Of a stretch of 12,500 nucleotides of DNA, positions 1 to 8,994 are shown in pieces. The translations under genes were made by a program, and so were the position numbers. This DNA is from Peribacillus asahii (GTDB lineage: Bacteria > Bacillota > Bacilli > Bacillales > DSM-1321): positions 157,501-170,000 of the forward strand of contig NZ_CP026095.1 of the NCBI RefSeq assembly GCF_004006295.1, read 5' to 3'. The first letter of the stretch is position 1; every line of letters begins with the position of its first letter. The notes below the pieces were generated by a model. The model did not search any database. It was not told where the DNA came from and worked only from the letters and a program-made list of their open reading frames with translations.

Positions 1-1722
<1,722 letters not shown>

Positions 1723-1848
1723 ATTGTTTTGGTAATACGCAATGCTTTCCTATTATCTAGTTTTGAAGGAATAAAAAACAAATTTTTATTCTTGCAAAAT
1801 CTCAAAGAATATATTAAAATAATAAATGTCTTTGAGAGATGAATATAG
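1723..1848 (+). other. 23S-5S spacer with boxA-like element and processing-type inverted repeat
   Basis: The transcribed spacer is AT-rich and has no gene. It holds a CTAGTTTTGAAGGAATA element (1758-1774) of the kind found in Bacillus rRNA spacers. It also holds an inverted repeat, CTCAAAGA (1801-1808) with TCTTTGAG (1829-1836), just ahead of the 5S gene. The repeat is probably a precursor stem for 5S or 23S maturation. That role is inferred from position, not seen directly. Confidence 0.5.
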
Positions 1849-1964
<116 letters not shown>

Positions 1965-2016
1965 TGTTTCATAATAATATTATGAACAATAAAGAGTTTT
2001 AGGAAACATTTATTAT

Positions 2017-2091
2017 TCCGCAGTAGCTCAGTGGTAGAGCACTCGGCTGTTAACCGAGCGGTCGTAGGTTCGAATCCTACCTGCGGAGCCA
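2017..2091 (+). tRNA. tRNA-Asn (anticodon GUU)
   Basis: Complete cloverleaf. Acceptor arms TCCGCAG and CTGCGGA pair fully, the anticodon GTT is at 2049-2051, the discriminator is G, and CCA is encoded. First tRNA of the rRNA operon, ~50 nt after 5S. Confidence 0.97.
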
Positions 2092-2092
2092 T

Positions 2093-2165
2093 GCTTCCAT
2101 AGCTCAGTAGGTAGAGCACTTCCATGGTAAGGAAGAGGTCAGCGGTTCAAGCCCGCTTGGGAGCT
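2093..2165 (+). tRNA. tRNA-Thr (anticodon GGU), 3' CCA not encoded
   Basis: Cloverleaf with acceptor arms GCTTCCA and TGGGAGC (contains one U-G pair), anticodon stem CTTCC/GGAAG and anticodon GGT at 2126-2128. The discriminator is T2165 and the next bases are TAC, so the CCA end must be added after transcription. It starts only one base after the CCA of tRNA-Asn. The other seven tRNAs of the cluster encode CCA. Confidence 0.95.
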
Positions 2166-2198
2166 TACTGTTACTGACTAGATCTACTTTTTTATACA

Positions 2199-2273
2199 GG
2201 CCCCTTGGTCAAGCGGTTAAGACACCGCCCTTTCACGGCGGTAACACGGGTTCGAATCCCGTAGGGGTCACCA
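2199..2273 (+). tRNA. tRNA-Glu (anticodon UUC)
   Basis: Complete cloverleaf with acceptor arms GGCCCCT and AGGGGTC, anticodon TTC at 2232-2234 in stem CCGCC/GGCGG, and encoded CCA. Confidence 0.96.
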
Positions 2274-2277
2274 TTTT

Positions 2278-2353
2278 GGAGGATTAGCTCAGCTGGGAGA
2301 GCATCTGCCTTACAAGCAGAGGGTCGGCGGTTCGATCCCGTCATCCTCCACCA
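2278..2353 (+). tRNA. tRNA-Val (anticodon UAC)
   Basis: Complete cloverleaf with acceptor arms GGAGGAT and ATCCTCC, anticodon TAC at 2311-2313 in stem TCTGC/GCAGA, and encoded CCA. Confidence 0.96.
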
Positions 2354-2360
2354 TTTAGAT

Positions 2361-2436
<76 letters not shown>

Positions 2437-2451
2437 TTCCCACATATATGT

Positions 2452-2535
2452 GGAGGGGTAGCGAAGTGGCTAAACGCGGCGGACTGTAAATCCGCTCCTT
2501 CGGGTTCGGCAGTTCGAATCTGCCCCCCTCCACCA
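2452..2535 (+). tRNA. tRNA-Tyr (anticodon GUA)
   Basis: A class II tRNA of 84 nt with a long variable arm (CTCCTTCGGGTTCGG region). Acceptor arms GGAGGGG and CCCCTCC pair, the anticodon GTA is at 2486-2488 in stem GCGGA/TCCGC, and CCA is encoded. Confidence 0.96.
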
Positions 2536-2570
2536 TCTTATAAAATTATAGGCATTTTTTATTCATATAT

Positions 2571-2645
2571 TGGGCTATAGCCAAGCGGTAAGGCAGCGGA
2601 TTTTGATTCCGTCATGCGAAGGTTCGAATCCTTCTAGCCCAGCCA
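2571..2645 (+). tRNA. tRNA-Gln (anticodon UUG)
   Basis: Complete cloverleaf with acceptor arms TGGGCTA and TAGCCCA, anticodon TTG at 2603-2605, discriminator G and encoded CCA. Confidence 0.96.
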
Positions 2646-2663
2646 TCTTTTTAAATTTCATAT

Positions 2664-2739
2664 GGGGCCTTAGCTCAGCTGGGAGAGCGCCTGCCTTGCA
2701 CGCAGGAGGTCAGCGGTTCGATCCCGCTAGGCTCCACCA
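2664..2739 (+). tRNA. tRNA-Ala (anticodon UGC)
   Basis: Complete cloverleaf with acceptor arms GGGGCCT and AGGCTCC (one G-U pair), anticodon TGC at 2697-2699 in stem CCTGC/GCAGG, and encoded CCA. It is the last gene of the rRNA-tRNA operon. Confidence 0.96.
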
Positions 2740-2763
2740 TTAACTACATAACACCATAATTTC

Positions 2764-2794
2764 GTCTTAAACTAATATAGTTTAAGACTTTTTT
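2764..2794 (+). terminator. Intrinsic terminator of the rRNA-tRNA operon
   Basis: A perfect 10-bp stem, GTCTTAAACT/AGTTTAAGAC, with a 5-nt loop is followed by six T residues. It lies 25 nt after tRNA-Ala and ahead of the arginase promoter. Confidence 0.9.
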
Positions 2795-2826
2795 GTGTTT
2801 GTATCTTTATACATCAATTTGTTAAG

Positions 2827-2856
2827 TTGAACCATTTGCCTTTTCAGTTATAAAAT
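2827..2856 (+). promoter_or_regulatory. Candidate sigma-A promoter for arginase
   Basis: TTGAAC (2827-2832) is followed after 16 nt by TATAAA (2849-2854), or after 18 nt by the overlapping TAAAAT. Either fits a vegetative promoter about 20-25 nt before the start codon. No -24/-12 (GG-N10-GC) element of the sigma-L type known for roc genes in B. subtilis is visible. Confidence 0.5.
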
Positions 2857-2874
2857 GGAAGAGGGGGAGATGGG

Positions 2875-3777
2875 ATGAATATAGAGAAAATATCATTAAT
2901 CGGTGTTCCTATGGATCTTGGTCAAACACGAAGAGGGGTAGATATGGGGCCAAGCGCGATCCGGTATGCTGGGATTGTTGAGCGTTTTAAGGGTCTGCAA
3001 CTTGAAGTGGAAGACTTGGGAGATATTATCATTAGTCGCACTGCTAATAGAGTTCCTTCGCACTCTAATTTAAAAAACTTACCGGTTGTTACGGAGGTAA
3101 ATCGATTATTAGCAGATAAAGTAGATGAAATTATGAAGAATCATTCATTTCCGCTTGTGTTGGGAGGGGATCACTCCATTGGTATCGGCACTTTGGCTGG
3201 GGTAGCAAAGCATTATCAAAATTTAGGTGTAATTTGGTTTGATGCCCATGGAGATTTAAATACAGAGGAAACTTCCCCTTCTGGTAATATACATGGAATG
3301 CCGCTAGCTGTTAGTATAGGGCTTGGTCATCCAGATTTAGTCAATATACAAGGGTATGCGCCTAAGGTTAAGCCAGAACATATTGTGATTATTGGCGCCC
3401 GATCGCTTGACGAAGGCGAGAAGAAGTTGATTAAGGAAAAAGGAATTAAAGTCTATACGATGCATGAAATTGACCGTTTAGGAATGGCCACGGTTATGGA
3501 GCAATGTATTACATACTTAAGTGAGCGAGTAGACGGCGTTCATTTATCTCTAGATTTAGATGCGCTAGACCCCGCAGATGCCCCAGGGGTAGGGACACCT
3601 GTTAATGGAGGGGTTAGTTATCGAGAAAGTCATTTGGCCATGGAGATGTTGGCAGAGTCTCAATTAGTTACTTCTGCAGAGTTAGTTGAGGTAAATCCGA
3701 TTTTAGATGAACGAAATAAAACGGCAGTACTTGCAGTCGCGTTGATGGGCTCGTTGTTAGGAGAAAAGCTTTTATAA
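2875..3777 (+). CDS. rocF: Arginase (L-arginine amidinohydrolase)
   Basis: A 300-residue cytoplasmic enzyme of the ureohydrolase family that hydrolyses L-arginine to L-ornithine and urea, the first step of arginine catabolism. The binuclear manganese site is complete: H100 in GGDH, D123/H125/D127 in WFDAHGD, and D227/D229 in SLDLDALDP. The substrate-side SPSGNIHG motif is at 134-141 and the conserved glutamate is E272. These positions are one higher than the residues known for B. caldovelox arginase, so length and spacing are normal. The ATG has a strong ribosome site, GAGGGGGAG at 2861-2869. The gene stands alone between two terminators, and roc partners (rocD, rocE) are not adjacent. Arginase next to the sigW/cdaA region is, as I recall, a recurrent arrangement in several Bacillaceae. 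Agmatinase is the main alternative, but sequence similarity throughout favours arginase. Confidence 0.95.
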   Translation: MNIEKISLIGVPMDLGQTRRGVDMGPSAIRYAGIVERFKGLQLEVEDLGDIIISRTANRVPSHSNLKNLPVVTEVNRLLADKVDEIMKNHSFPLVLGGDHSIGIGTLAGVAKHYQNLGVIWFDAHGDLNTEETSPSGNIHGMPLAVSIGLGHPDLVNIQGYAPKVKPEHIVIIGARSLDEGEKKLIKEKGIKVYTMHEIDRLGMATVMEQCITYLSERVDGVHLSLDLDALDPADAPGVGTPVNGGVSYRESHLAMEMLAESQLVTSAELVEVNPILDERNKTAVLAVALMGSLLGEKLL

Positions 3778-3792
3778 GTTAGTTTAAGAGGA

Positions 3793-3827
3793 CAGTAACT
3801 TCCGAGTCATGAAGTTGCTGTTTTTTT
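3793..3827 (+). terminator. Intrinsic terminator after rocF
   Basis: CAGTAACTTC (3793-3802) pairs with GAAGTTGCTG (3811-3820), 10 bp with one U-G pair and an 8-nt loop, followed by seven T residues. It separates rocF from the sigW unit. Confidence 0.9.
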
Positions 3828-3897
3828 ATGTTTGTTCATTTGTATTTTATTGAACAGACTGGTAAAAACTTTGTTAAAATTAAAATGGGGAAATTTT

Positions 3898-3923
3898 TGA
3901 AACCTTTTAGCTTACGATTCGTA
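3898..3923 (+). promoter_or_regulatory. Sigma-W autoregulatory promoter
   Basis: TGAAAC (3898-3903), 16 nt, then CGTA (3920-3923) matches the ECF sigma-W consensus exactly, including spacing. It lies 37 nt before the chosen sigW start. Transcription should begin near 3930, leaving a leader of about 30 nt. This predicts that SigW drives its own operon, as is established in B. subtilis. Confidence 0.9.
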
Positions 3924-3960
3924 CTTATCGTATAGCCGCATGAGCGGGGGTAGAAACAGG

Positions 3961-4524
3961 ATGGAAGCACTTATAACAAAAAGAATTAATCAAGTTCTAA
4001 AAGGGGATCAAAACGCATTTGGAGAAATTGTTGAACTATATAAGGATAAAGTTTTTCAACTTTGCTTTAGGATGCTGGGGAATAGGCATGAAGCAGAGGA
4101 TTTAGCTCAAGAAGCGTTTGTGAGGGCCTTTGTAAATATCCATAGCTTTAAGATTAACATGAAATTTTCAACATGGTTATATCGAATTGCAACGAACCTC
4201 TGTATTGATCGACTTCGAAAGAAGAAGCCAGATTATCATTTAGATGCTGAAGTAGCTGGTACAGAGGGATTGAATATGTATTCGCAGATTGCTTCAGATA
4301 CATTGAAGCCAGAAGAGGAAGTAGCATCATTAGAGCTTCAAGAATCTATTCAGGCAGAAATCACAAAGTTGCCAGAAAAATATCGATCGGTTATCGTTTT
4401 GAAATATATTGAAGAACTATCATTGAAGGAAATTAGCGACATATTGGATTTACCAGTCGGTACAGTCAAAACGAGGATACATCGCGGTCGTGAAGCTTTG
4501 CGAAAACAACTGCGCCATTTTTAA
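3961..4524 (+). CDS. sigW: ECF RNA polymerase sigma factor SigW
   Basis: A 187-residue extracytoplasmic-function sigma factor for the cell-envelope stress regulon (antimicrobial peptides, wall antibiotics, alkaline shock). Region 2 covers about residues 20-90, with region 2.2 DLAQEAFVRAF at 47-57 and the promoter-melting and -10 helix FSTWLYRIATNLCIDRLRK at 69-87. Region 4 covers 130-185, with a helix-turn-helix LSLKEISDILDLPVGTVKTR at 153-172 that reads the -35 element. The ATG at 3961 gives the exact length of B. subtilis SigW and has GGGGG at 3946-3950 upstream. An in-frame ATG seven codons earlier (3940) is unlikely: it lies only ~10 nt after the predicted transcription start and lacks a ribosome site. 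rsiW follows after 16 nt in the same transcript. Confidence 0.95.
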   Translation: MEALITKRINQVLKGDQNAFGEIVELYKDKVFQLCFRMLGNRHEAEDLAQEAFVRAFVNIHSFKINMKFSTWLYRIATNLCIDRLRKKKPDYHLDAEVAGTEGLNMYSQIASDTLKPEEEVASLELQESIQAEITKLPEKYRSVIVLKYIEELSLKEISDILDLPVGTVKTRIHRGREALRKQLRHF

Positions 4525-4540
4525 AAAGAAGGTGAGTATT

Positions 4541-5176
4541 TTGAATTGCCATGAGGATATCATTGAATATATGCACGATTATTTAGATGAAGACATTACG
4601 TCAGAGCATCAAGAAATTTTACGGAGTCATTTACAAACCTGTTCTGAATGTCGAGAGTATTTTCATGAGATGAAAAAGGCAGTTGCTCTCGTACAAAGCA
4701 CGTCCCATATTAAAGCACCTGATGACTTTACAGCTAGAGTTATGGCCCAACTTCCTAAGGAGAAAAAACAAGTAGGGGCTAAGCGCTGGTTTAGGCAACA
4801 TCCACTTTTAACAGCAGCGTCCTTGTTTGTTTTACTTATGACAGGTTCCGTTTTTTCGACTTATAATGAAGATCAACGATTCTCTGTATCGAAGCAACCG
4901 AATTTAATTGTAGAAGGTGAAACGGTCATTGTTCCAGAGGGGAAGACCGTTGAGGGAGATATCGTTGTCCAAAATGGGGACATTCGTATTGAAGGTCAAG
5001 TGGATGGTGATGTGACTGTTATCAATGGCCAACAATATATGGCTGCAGCCGGGAATGTTACGGGGCAGATTGAAGAAATCAATCAAGCTTTTGAATGGCT
5101 ATGGTTTAAGATAAAACATACAGTGAAGTCCATTGTGTACCCAGAAGCAGGAGAAAAATCAGGAGAGGAGAACTAG
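4541..5176 (+). CDS. rsiW: Anti-sigma-W factor RsiW (TTG start)
   Basis: A 211-residue single-pass membrane anti-sigma factor that holds SigW inactive until regulated proteolysis. In the established pathway, PrsW cuts outside the membrane, RasP inside it, and ClpXP finishes. The cytoplasmic zinc anti-sigma domain has the H-x3-C-x2-C motif (H30, C34, C37) plus the N-terminal C3. One transmembrane segment spans about 88-106, after a basic stretch (KRWFRQHP). The outer domain (120-190) has repetitive beta-type sequence rich in GD/GQ turns. The start is TTG4541, with AAGGTGAG at 4528-4535 in front. This gives a protein aligned end to end with B. subtilis RsiW. A GTG 17 codons upstream, inside sigW, has no ribosome site and would add sequence absent from homologues. 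Spacing to sigW suggests translational coupling. Confidence 0.93.
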   Translation: MNCHEDIIEYMHDYLDEDITSEHQEILRSHLQTCSECREYFHEMKKAVALVQSTSHIKAPDDFTARVMAQLPKEKKQVGAKRWFRQHPLLTAASLFVLLMTGSVFSTYNEDQRFSVSKQPNLIVEGETVIVPEGKTVEGDIVVQNGDIRIEGQVDGDVTVINGQQYMAAAGNVTGQIEEINQAFEWLWFKIKHTVKSIVYPEAGEKSGEEN

Positions 5177-5179
5177 GTA

Positions 5180-5222
5180 GCGAATCTGCCTGAAGCTAGT
5201 GCTTCAGGTGGATTTGCCTTTT
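5180..5222 (+). terminator. 17-bp hairpin after rsiW with short T tail (terminator or attenuator)
   Basis: 5180-5196 pairs along its full length with 5201-5217, 17 bp including three G-U pairs, around a 4-nt TAGT loop. It is followed by C and only four T residues, then CC. The stem is strong but the T tract is poor. It probably ends most sigW-rsiW transcripts, and some read-through into cdaA is possible. Confidence 0.7.
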
Positions 5223-5258
5223 CCGATTGTATTAAATTTAGGATTATGATATGGAAAA

Positions 5259-5267
5259 TGGTATACT
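5259..5267 (+). promoter_or_regulatory. Candidate extended -10 promoter for cdaA-cdaR-glmM
   Basis: TGG-TATACT is a TGn-extended -10 with five of six consensus bases in the hexamer. No good -35 is seen at 16-18 nt upstream, which is usual for extended -10 promoters. It lies after the rsiW hairpin and 63 nt before the cdaA start. Confidence 0.5.
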
Positions 5268-5329
5268 AAAAAGGTTCGTGATATTTGTGCTTACATAGGT
5301 TAAGTGTTTTATTGACTGGAGGAAATAAT

Positions 5330-6154
5330 ATGGCATTACCCGATTTAACATTTTGGGATTACGTAGTAAATTTATTAGATATTTTCCTCGTTTGGTTTTT
5401 AATATATAAGATATTTAACATTATTCGTGGGACAAAGGCTGTTCAACTGTTAAAAGGAATTTTTGTTATTGTGGTTGTGCGCAGCTTGAGTAGTTTGCTT
5501 GGTTTAAATACGTTAGGGTGGTTAATGGAACAGGTTATGACCTGGGGGGTTTTGGCTATCTTGATTATTTTCCAACCAGAATTAAGACGTGCTCTTGAAC
5601 AGTTAGGACGAGGAAGCCTTTTTTCACGAAATAATATGCCAGAAGAGGATGAGCAAGAGCATTTGGTAGAAGAAATTGTGAAAGCTTCTGCCTATATGGC
5701 AAAAAGACGGATTGGAGCTTTAATTTCAATTGAAAAAGGGACCGGTTTAAGCGACTACATTGAAACAGGTATTCCGCTTGGATCGCATATTACGTCAGAA
5801 CTATTGATTAATATATTTATTCCCAATACCCCGCTTCATGATGGTGCGGTAATCCTACAAGATAATAGAGTGGCTGCAGCGGCTTGTTATTTGCCGTTAT
5901 CGGAAAGTCCTTTTATTTCGAAAGAATTAGGTACACGTCATCGAGCGGCAATTGGTATTAGTGAAGTAACCGATTGTTTAACTATTGTTGTCTCGGAAGA
6001 AACAGGGAGTATTTCACTGACTAAAAATGGTGAGCTGTATCGTAATTTAGATCAGGATGCATTTAAAGAAATGCTGATAAATGAACTTGTATTAAATAAA
6101 AACAAGCCTACTTCCTCAGGAATCTTGAGCTGGAGGGGGAAGAAGAATGGATAA
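5330..6154 (+). CDS. cdaA: Membrane diadenylate cyclase CdaA (c-di-AMP synthase)
   Basis: A 274-residue membrane enzyme that condenses two ATP to cyclic di-AMP, the essential second messenger for potassium, osmotic and cell-wall homeostasis in Firmicutes. Three N-terminal transmembrane helices (about 11-30, 37-57, 62-81) are followed by a DAC catalytic domain from ~95 onward. The two signature motifs are intact: DGA at 171-173 and GTRHR at 201-205. ATG5330 is chosen because GGAGG at 5318-5322 sits seven bases ahead and because the length matches B. subtilis CdaA. The longer frame from TTG5285 has no ribosome site. The last 8 bp overlap cdaR, so the two are translationally coupled, matching the known CdaA-CdaR interaction. 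The older name is ybbP. Confidence 0.96.
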   Translation: MALPDLTFWDYVVNLLDIFLVWFLIYKIFNIIRGTKAVQLLKGIFVIVVVRSLSSLLGLNTLGWLMEQVMTWGVLAILIIFQPELRRALEQLGRGSLFSRNNMPEEDEQEHLVEEIVKASAYMAKRRIGALISIEKGTGLSDYIETGIPLGSHITSELLINIFIPNTPLHDGAVILQDNRVAAAACYLPLSESPFISKELGTRHRAAIGISEVTDCLTIVVSEETGSISLTKNGELYRNLDQDAFKEMLINELVLNKNKPTSSGILSWRGKKNG

Positions 6155-7517
6155 ACTCATGGCGAATAAATGGTTTGTTAGAATCGCGTCGTTTGTGATT
6201 GCTGTTTTACTGTTTATTTCAGCGAACTTTGAGTTGCAGTCTGATAAAAAGTCAATTGGATTTTCAACTTCTCCTGATATCGCTACGGAGACGATTGAGA
6301 ACGTCCCGGTTGAAGTGTACTATGACATGGAAAACCTGGTTGTCAGCGGTATGCCTGATAATGTTGATGTGACCTTAAAAGGGGCTAGGGCACTTGTTAC
6401 AGCTGCGAAAAATCAACGTGACTTTAAAGTGTATGTCGATCTTTCTGACCCTAATATTACGATAGGAAGTCGAACTGTAACGTTTAAAATTAGCGATCTA
6501 AACGAAAAACTAGTGGCAACAATTGAGCCGGAATATGTCGAAGTGAACATTCAAGAGAGAGTCACGAAAGAATTCCCAGTTGAAGCTGAATATGACCCCT
6601 CTGTGTTAGCCGATGGATATTCAGCAGAACCGCCGACTGTTAGTCCACAAACAGTAAAAGTTACGGGGGCTAAGGAAACGATTGAACAAATTTCTTATGT
6701 GAAAGCCATGATTGGTTTAAATAAAGGTGTTAAAGAGACAGTAAGCGGTAAAGCAACTGTTCGAGCTTTAGACCGCAATTTGAATAATCTGGATGTCGTT
6801 ATTGAACCAGCAAGTGTTAACGTTACTTTGCCGATTAGTATACCATCTAAGACAGTTAAAATTAATGCTGTTCAAAAAGGGAAGGCCAAAGATGGAATTC
6901 AAATTAAGAGTTTATCAGTTAATCCAAAAGAGGTAACGGTATACGGAAAAGAAGAGGATCTAAAAAACATTAACAGTATTAATGTAGATGTTGATATTTC
7001 AAAAGTGACCGGCAATACGGAATTAGAGGTCAAACTGCCACAGCCTGATGATGTGAAGAAAATGTCAGTAAGCACGGTTAAAGTGAAAGTCCAAACTGAT
7101 CATGTAGTGGATGAAGAAGAAAAAGAAAAAGAAAAAGAAAAAGAAGATCAAGAACAAGAAGAACAAATAGAACAGGACGAAGAGGAACAAACGCAGGAGC
7201 CACAGGAGCAGCAGGAAGAAGAACAAGAGGTATCGGTTGAATCTAAAAAACTAACTAACCTCATAATTGGGATTACTGGGTTGGATGAGAATCAGGAAGT
7301 AGAGGTAGAACCTAAAACGACGGATATTACGCTGATGGGAGCTAGCCAAGACTTAAAGAATATAACAGTGAATGACATAGTCGTGACAGCGGATGTTAGT
7401 CAATTAACAGAAGGTAAGCACGATGTACCGTTATCTGTTAAAGTACCTGACAATGTGGAATGGGAACTCTCATCATCAACCGCAACGGTCTCCATTACTC
7501 AAAAGGAAGAAACATAG
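6147..7517 (+). CDS. cdaR: CdaA regulator CdaR (YbbR-domain protein)
   Basis: A 456-residue membrane-anchored extracytoplasmic protein known to bind and modulate CdaA. The N-terminal signal anchor is at about 10-27 (VRIASFVIAVLLFISANF). Four YbbR beta-domains follow, at roughly 50-136, 140-229, 233-316 and 366-452; they end in recurring patterns such as EPEYVEVNI, EPASVNVTL, SVSTVKVKV and SSSTATVSI. Between the third and fourth repeats lies a ~40-residue linker (322-361) made almost only of E, K, Q and D, encoded partly by four exact copies of GAAAAA (7119-7142). The start has GGAGGGGG at 6132-6139 and overlaps the cdaA end. Family and role are clear; the function of the charged linker is unknown. 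The older name is ybbR. Confidence 0.94.
   Translation: MDKLMANKWFVRIASFVIAVLLFISANFELQSDKKSIGFSTSPDIATETIENVPVEVYYDMENLVVSGMPDNVDVTLKGARALVTAAKNQRDFKVYVDLSDPNITIGSRTVTFKISDLNEKLVATIEPEYVEVNIQERVTKEFPVEAEYDPSVLADGYSAEPPTVSPQTVKVTGAKETIEQISYVKAMIGLNKGVKETVSGKATVRALDRNLNNLDVVIEPASVNVTLPISIPSKTVKINAVQKGKAKDGIQIKSLSVNPKEVTVYGKEEDLKNINSINVDVDISKVTGNTELEVKLPQPDDVKKMSVSTVKVKVQTDHVVDEEEKEKEKEKEDQEQEEQIEQDEEEQTQEPQEQQEEEQEVSVESKKLTNLIIGITGLDENQEVEVEPKTTDITLMGASQDLKNITVNDIVVTADVSQLTEGKHDVPLSVKVPDNVEWELSSSTATVSITQKEET
7119..7142 (+). repeat. Hexanucleotide microsatellite (GAAAAA)x4 in cdaR
   Basis: Four exact tandem copies of GAAAAA encode Glu-Lys repeats at the start of the charged CdaR linker. The surrounding 7110-7229 is highly purine-rich. 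A unit of six bases keeps the reading frame if copy number changes. Confidence 0.9.
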
Positions 7518-7573
7518 CCTACGCTTACAGGCGGTTATACAATAGAAACGATTCAAAGAAGGAGCGATTTTAG

Positions 7574-8923
7574 ATGGGTAAATATTTTGGTACAGATGGA
7601 GTAAGGGGTGTAGCGAATAGCGAACTAACTCCTGAATTAGCATTTAAGTTAGGACGTTTTGGCGGGTATGTATTAACGAAGCATGCTGAGACTCCGAAAG
7701 TTTTAATCGGACGTGATACGCGTATTTCTGGTCATATGTTAGAAGGCGCACTGGTAGCAGGCTTATTATCTATTGGTGCCGAAGTAATGCGCTTAGGAGT
7801 CATTTCAACCCCTGGTGTGGCCTATTTAACAAAAGCGTTAAGTGCTGAAGCAGGTGTCATGATTTCTGCTTCACATAACCCAGTTGCGGATAATGGGATT
7901 AAATTTTTCGGACCAGATGGGTTTAAGCTGACAGATGAGCAGGAAGCAGAAGTAGAAGCGCTGCTTGATTCAGAACAAGATGAGCTGCCACGTCCAGTTG
8001 GTGGAGATCTAGGACATGTCAATGATTACTTCGAAGGTGGCCAAAAATACATTCAGTACTTAAAACAATCTGTGGATGAAGAGTTTACAGGTATTCATAT
8101 TGCTTTGGATTGTGCCCACGGTGCGACATCTTCTCTTGCGACACATTTATTTGCCGATTTAGATGCAGATGTTTCGACAATGGGGGCTTCACCAAATGGT
8201 TTAAATATTAACGAAGGTGTGGGCTCGACGCATCCAGAAGCATTGGCTTCCTTTGTTCTTGAAAAAGGTGCGAATGTAGGACTGGCATTTGATGGTGATG
8301 GTGATCGCATTATCGCTGTTGATGAAAAAGGAAATATCGTAGATGGCGATCAAATTATGTATATTTGTGCCAAGTATTTAAAGGAACAAAATCGTTTAAA
8401 ACATAACACAGTTGTTTCGACGGTAATGAGTAATCTTGGTTTCTATAAAGGATTAGAGGAACATGGTGTGAATAGCGCACAAACGGCTGTCGGAGACCGA
8501 TACGTTGTGGAAGAAATGAAAAAGGGCGGCTACAATCTAGGGGGAGAACAATCCGGTCATATTATTTTCCTGGATTACAATACAACAGGAGATGGCTTAT
8601 TAACCGGTTTACAACTCGTTAATATTATGAGTGAAACGAAGAAACCGTTATCTGAATTAGCTGGCGAAATGAAGAAGTATCCACAAACACTTGTGAATGT
8701 ACGTGTGAGTGATAAACATGGTGTTACAGCGAATGAAAACGTGCAAAGAGTCATTCAAGAAGTGGAAGCGGAGATGAATGGAAACGGACGTATTTTAGTT
8801 CGACCATCAGGAACAGAGCCTCTTGTGCGCGTTATGGCAGAAGCCCCGACTCCTGAAGAATGTACACGCTATGTCGATCGAATTGTTACTGTTGTACAAG
8901 TTGAAATGGGATTGACTGAATAG
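7574..8923 (+). CDS. glmM: Phosphoglucosamine mutase GlmM
   Basis: A 449-residue cytoplasmic enzyme of the alpha-D-phosphohexomutase family that interconverts glucosamine-6-phosphate and glucosamine-1-phosphate on the way to UDP-GlcNAc and peptidoglycan. All four family loops are intact: the phosphoserine loop ISASHNP with active S100 (97-103), the magnesium loop DGDGDR (240-245), the sugar-binding GGEQSGH (323-329) and the phosphate-binding RPSGTEP (410-416). Length is within one residue of B. subtilis GlmM. The ATG has AAGGAG at 7559-7564. It lies 56 nt after cdaR with no terminator between, so it belongs to the cdaA-cdaR-glmM transcript. GlmM is reported to bind and inhibit CdaA, which fits this operon. 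Confidence 0.97.
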   Translation: MGKYFGTDGVRGVANSELTPELAFKLGRFGGYVLTKHAETPKVLIGRDTRISGHMLEGALVAGLLSIGAEVMRLGVISTPGVAYLTKALSAEAGVMISASHNPVADNGIKFFGPDGFKLTDEQEAEVEALLDSEQDELPRPVGGDLGHVNDYFEGGQKYIQYLKQSVDEEFTGIHIALDCAHGATSSLATHLFADLDADVSTMGASPNGLNINEGVGSTHPEALASFVLEKGANVGLAFDGDGDRIIAVDEKGNIVDGDQIMYICAKYLKEQNRLKHNTVVSTVMSNLGFYKGLEEHGVNSAQTAVGDRYVVEEMKKGGYNLGGEQSGHIIFLDYNTTGDGLLTGLQLVNIMSETKKPLSELAGEMKKYPQTLVNVRVSDKHGVTANENVQRVIQEVEAEMNGNGRILVRPSGTEPLVRVMAEAPTPEECTRYVDRIVTVVQVEMGLTE

Positions 8924-8948
8924 GGGAAATTTTACAAATATATGTTTT

Positions 8949-8994
8949 AAAAATATGCATAACAGGCACAAGTTTGCCTTTTATGCATATTTTT
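8949..8994 (+). terminator. Intrinsic terminator after glmM
   Basis: A 14-bp outer stem (8949-8962 with 8981-8994) continues after one mismatch into a 5-bp inner stem (8964-8968 with 8975-8979) and a 6-nt loop. The 3' arm ends in a T-rich run. The outer stem begins with an A run, so it may also act on the opposite strand. It separates glmM from the glmS unit. Confidence 0.88.

Noticed and set aside
2764..2794. CRISPR, insertion sequence or phage attachment site near the tRNA cluster
   Set aside because: No repeat-spacer pattern, transposase frame, integrase or duplicated tRNA end was seen. The only structure is the operon terminator.
3940..3960. Seven-codon N-terminal extension of SigW from ATG3940
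   Set aside because: No ribosome site, only ~10 nt after the predicted transcription start, and absent from the B. subtilis protein. ATG3961 fits better.
4490..4540. Upstream GTG start for RsiW inside the end of sigW
   Set aside because: No ribosome site and the added residues do not fit the family. TTG4541 has AAGGTGAG correctly spaced.
5285..5329. Upstream TTG start for CdaA
   Set aside because: GGAGG at 5318-5322 clearly serves ATG5330, and the extension is not part of the family.
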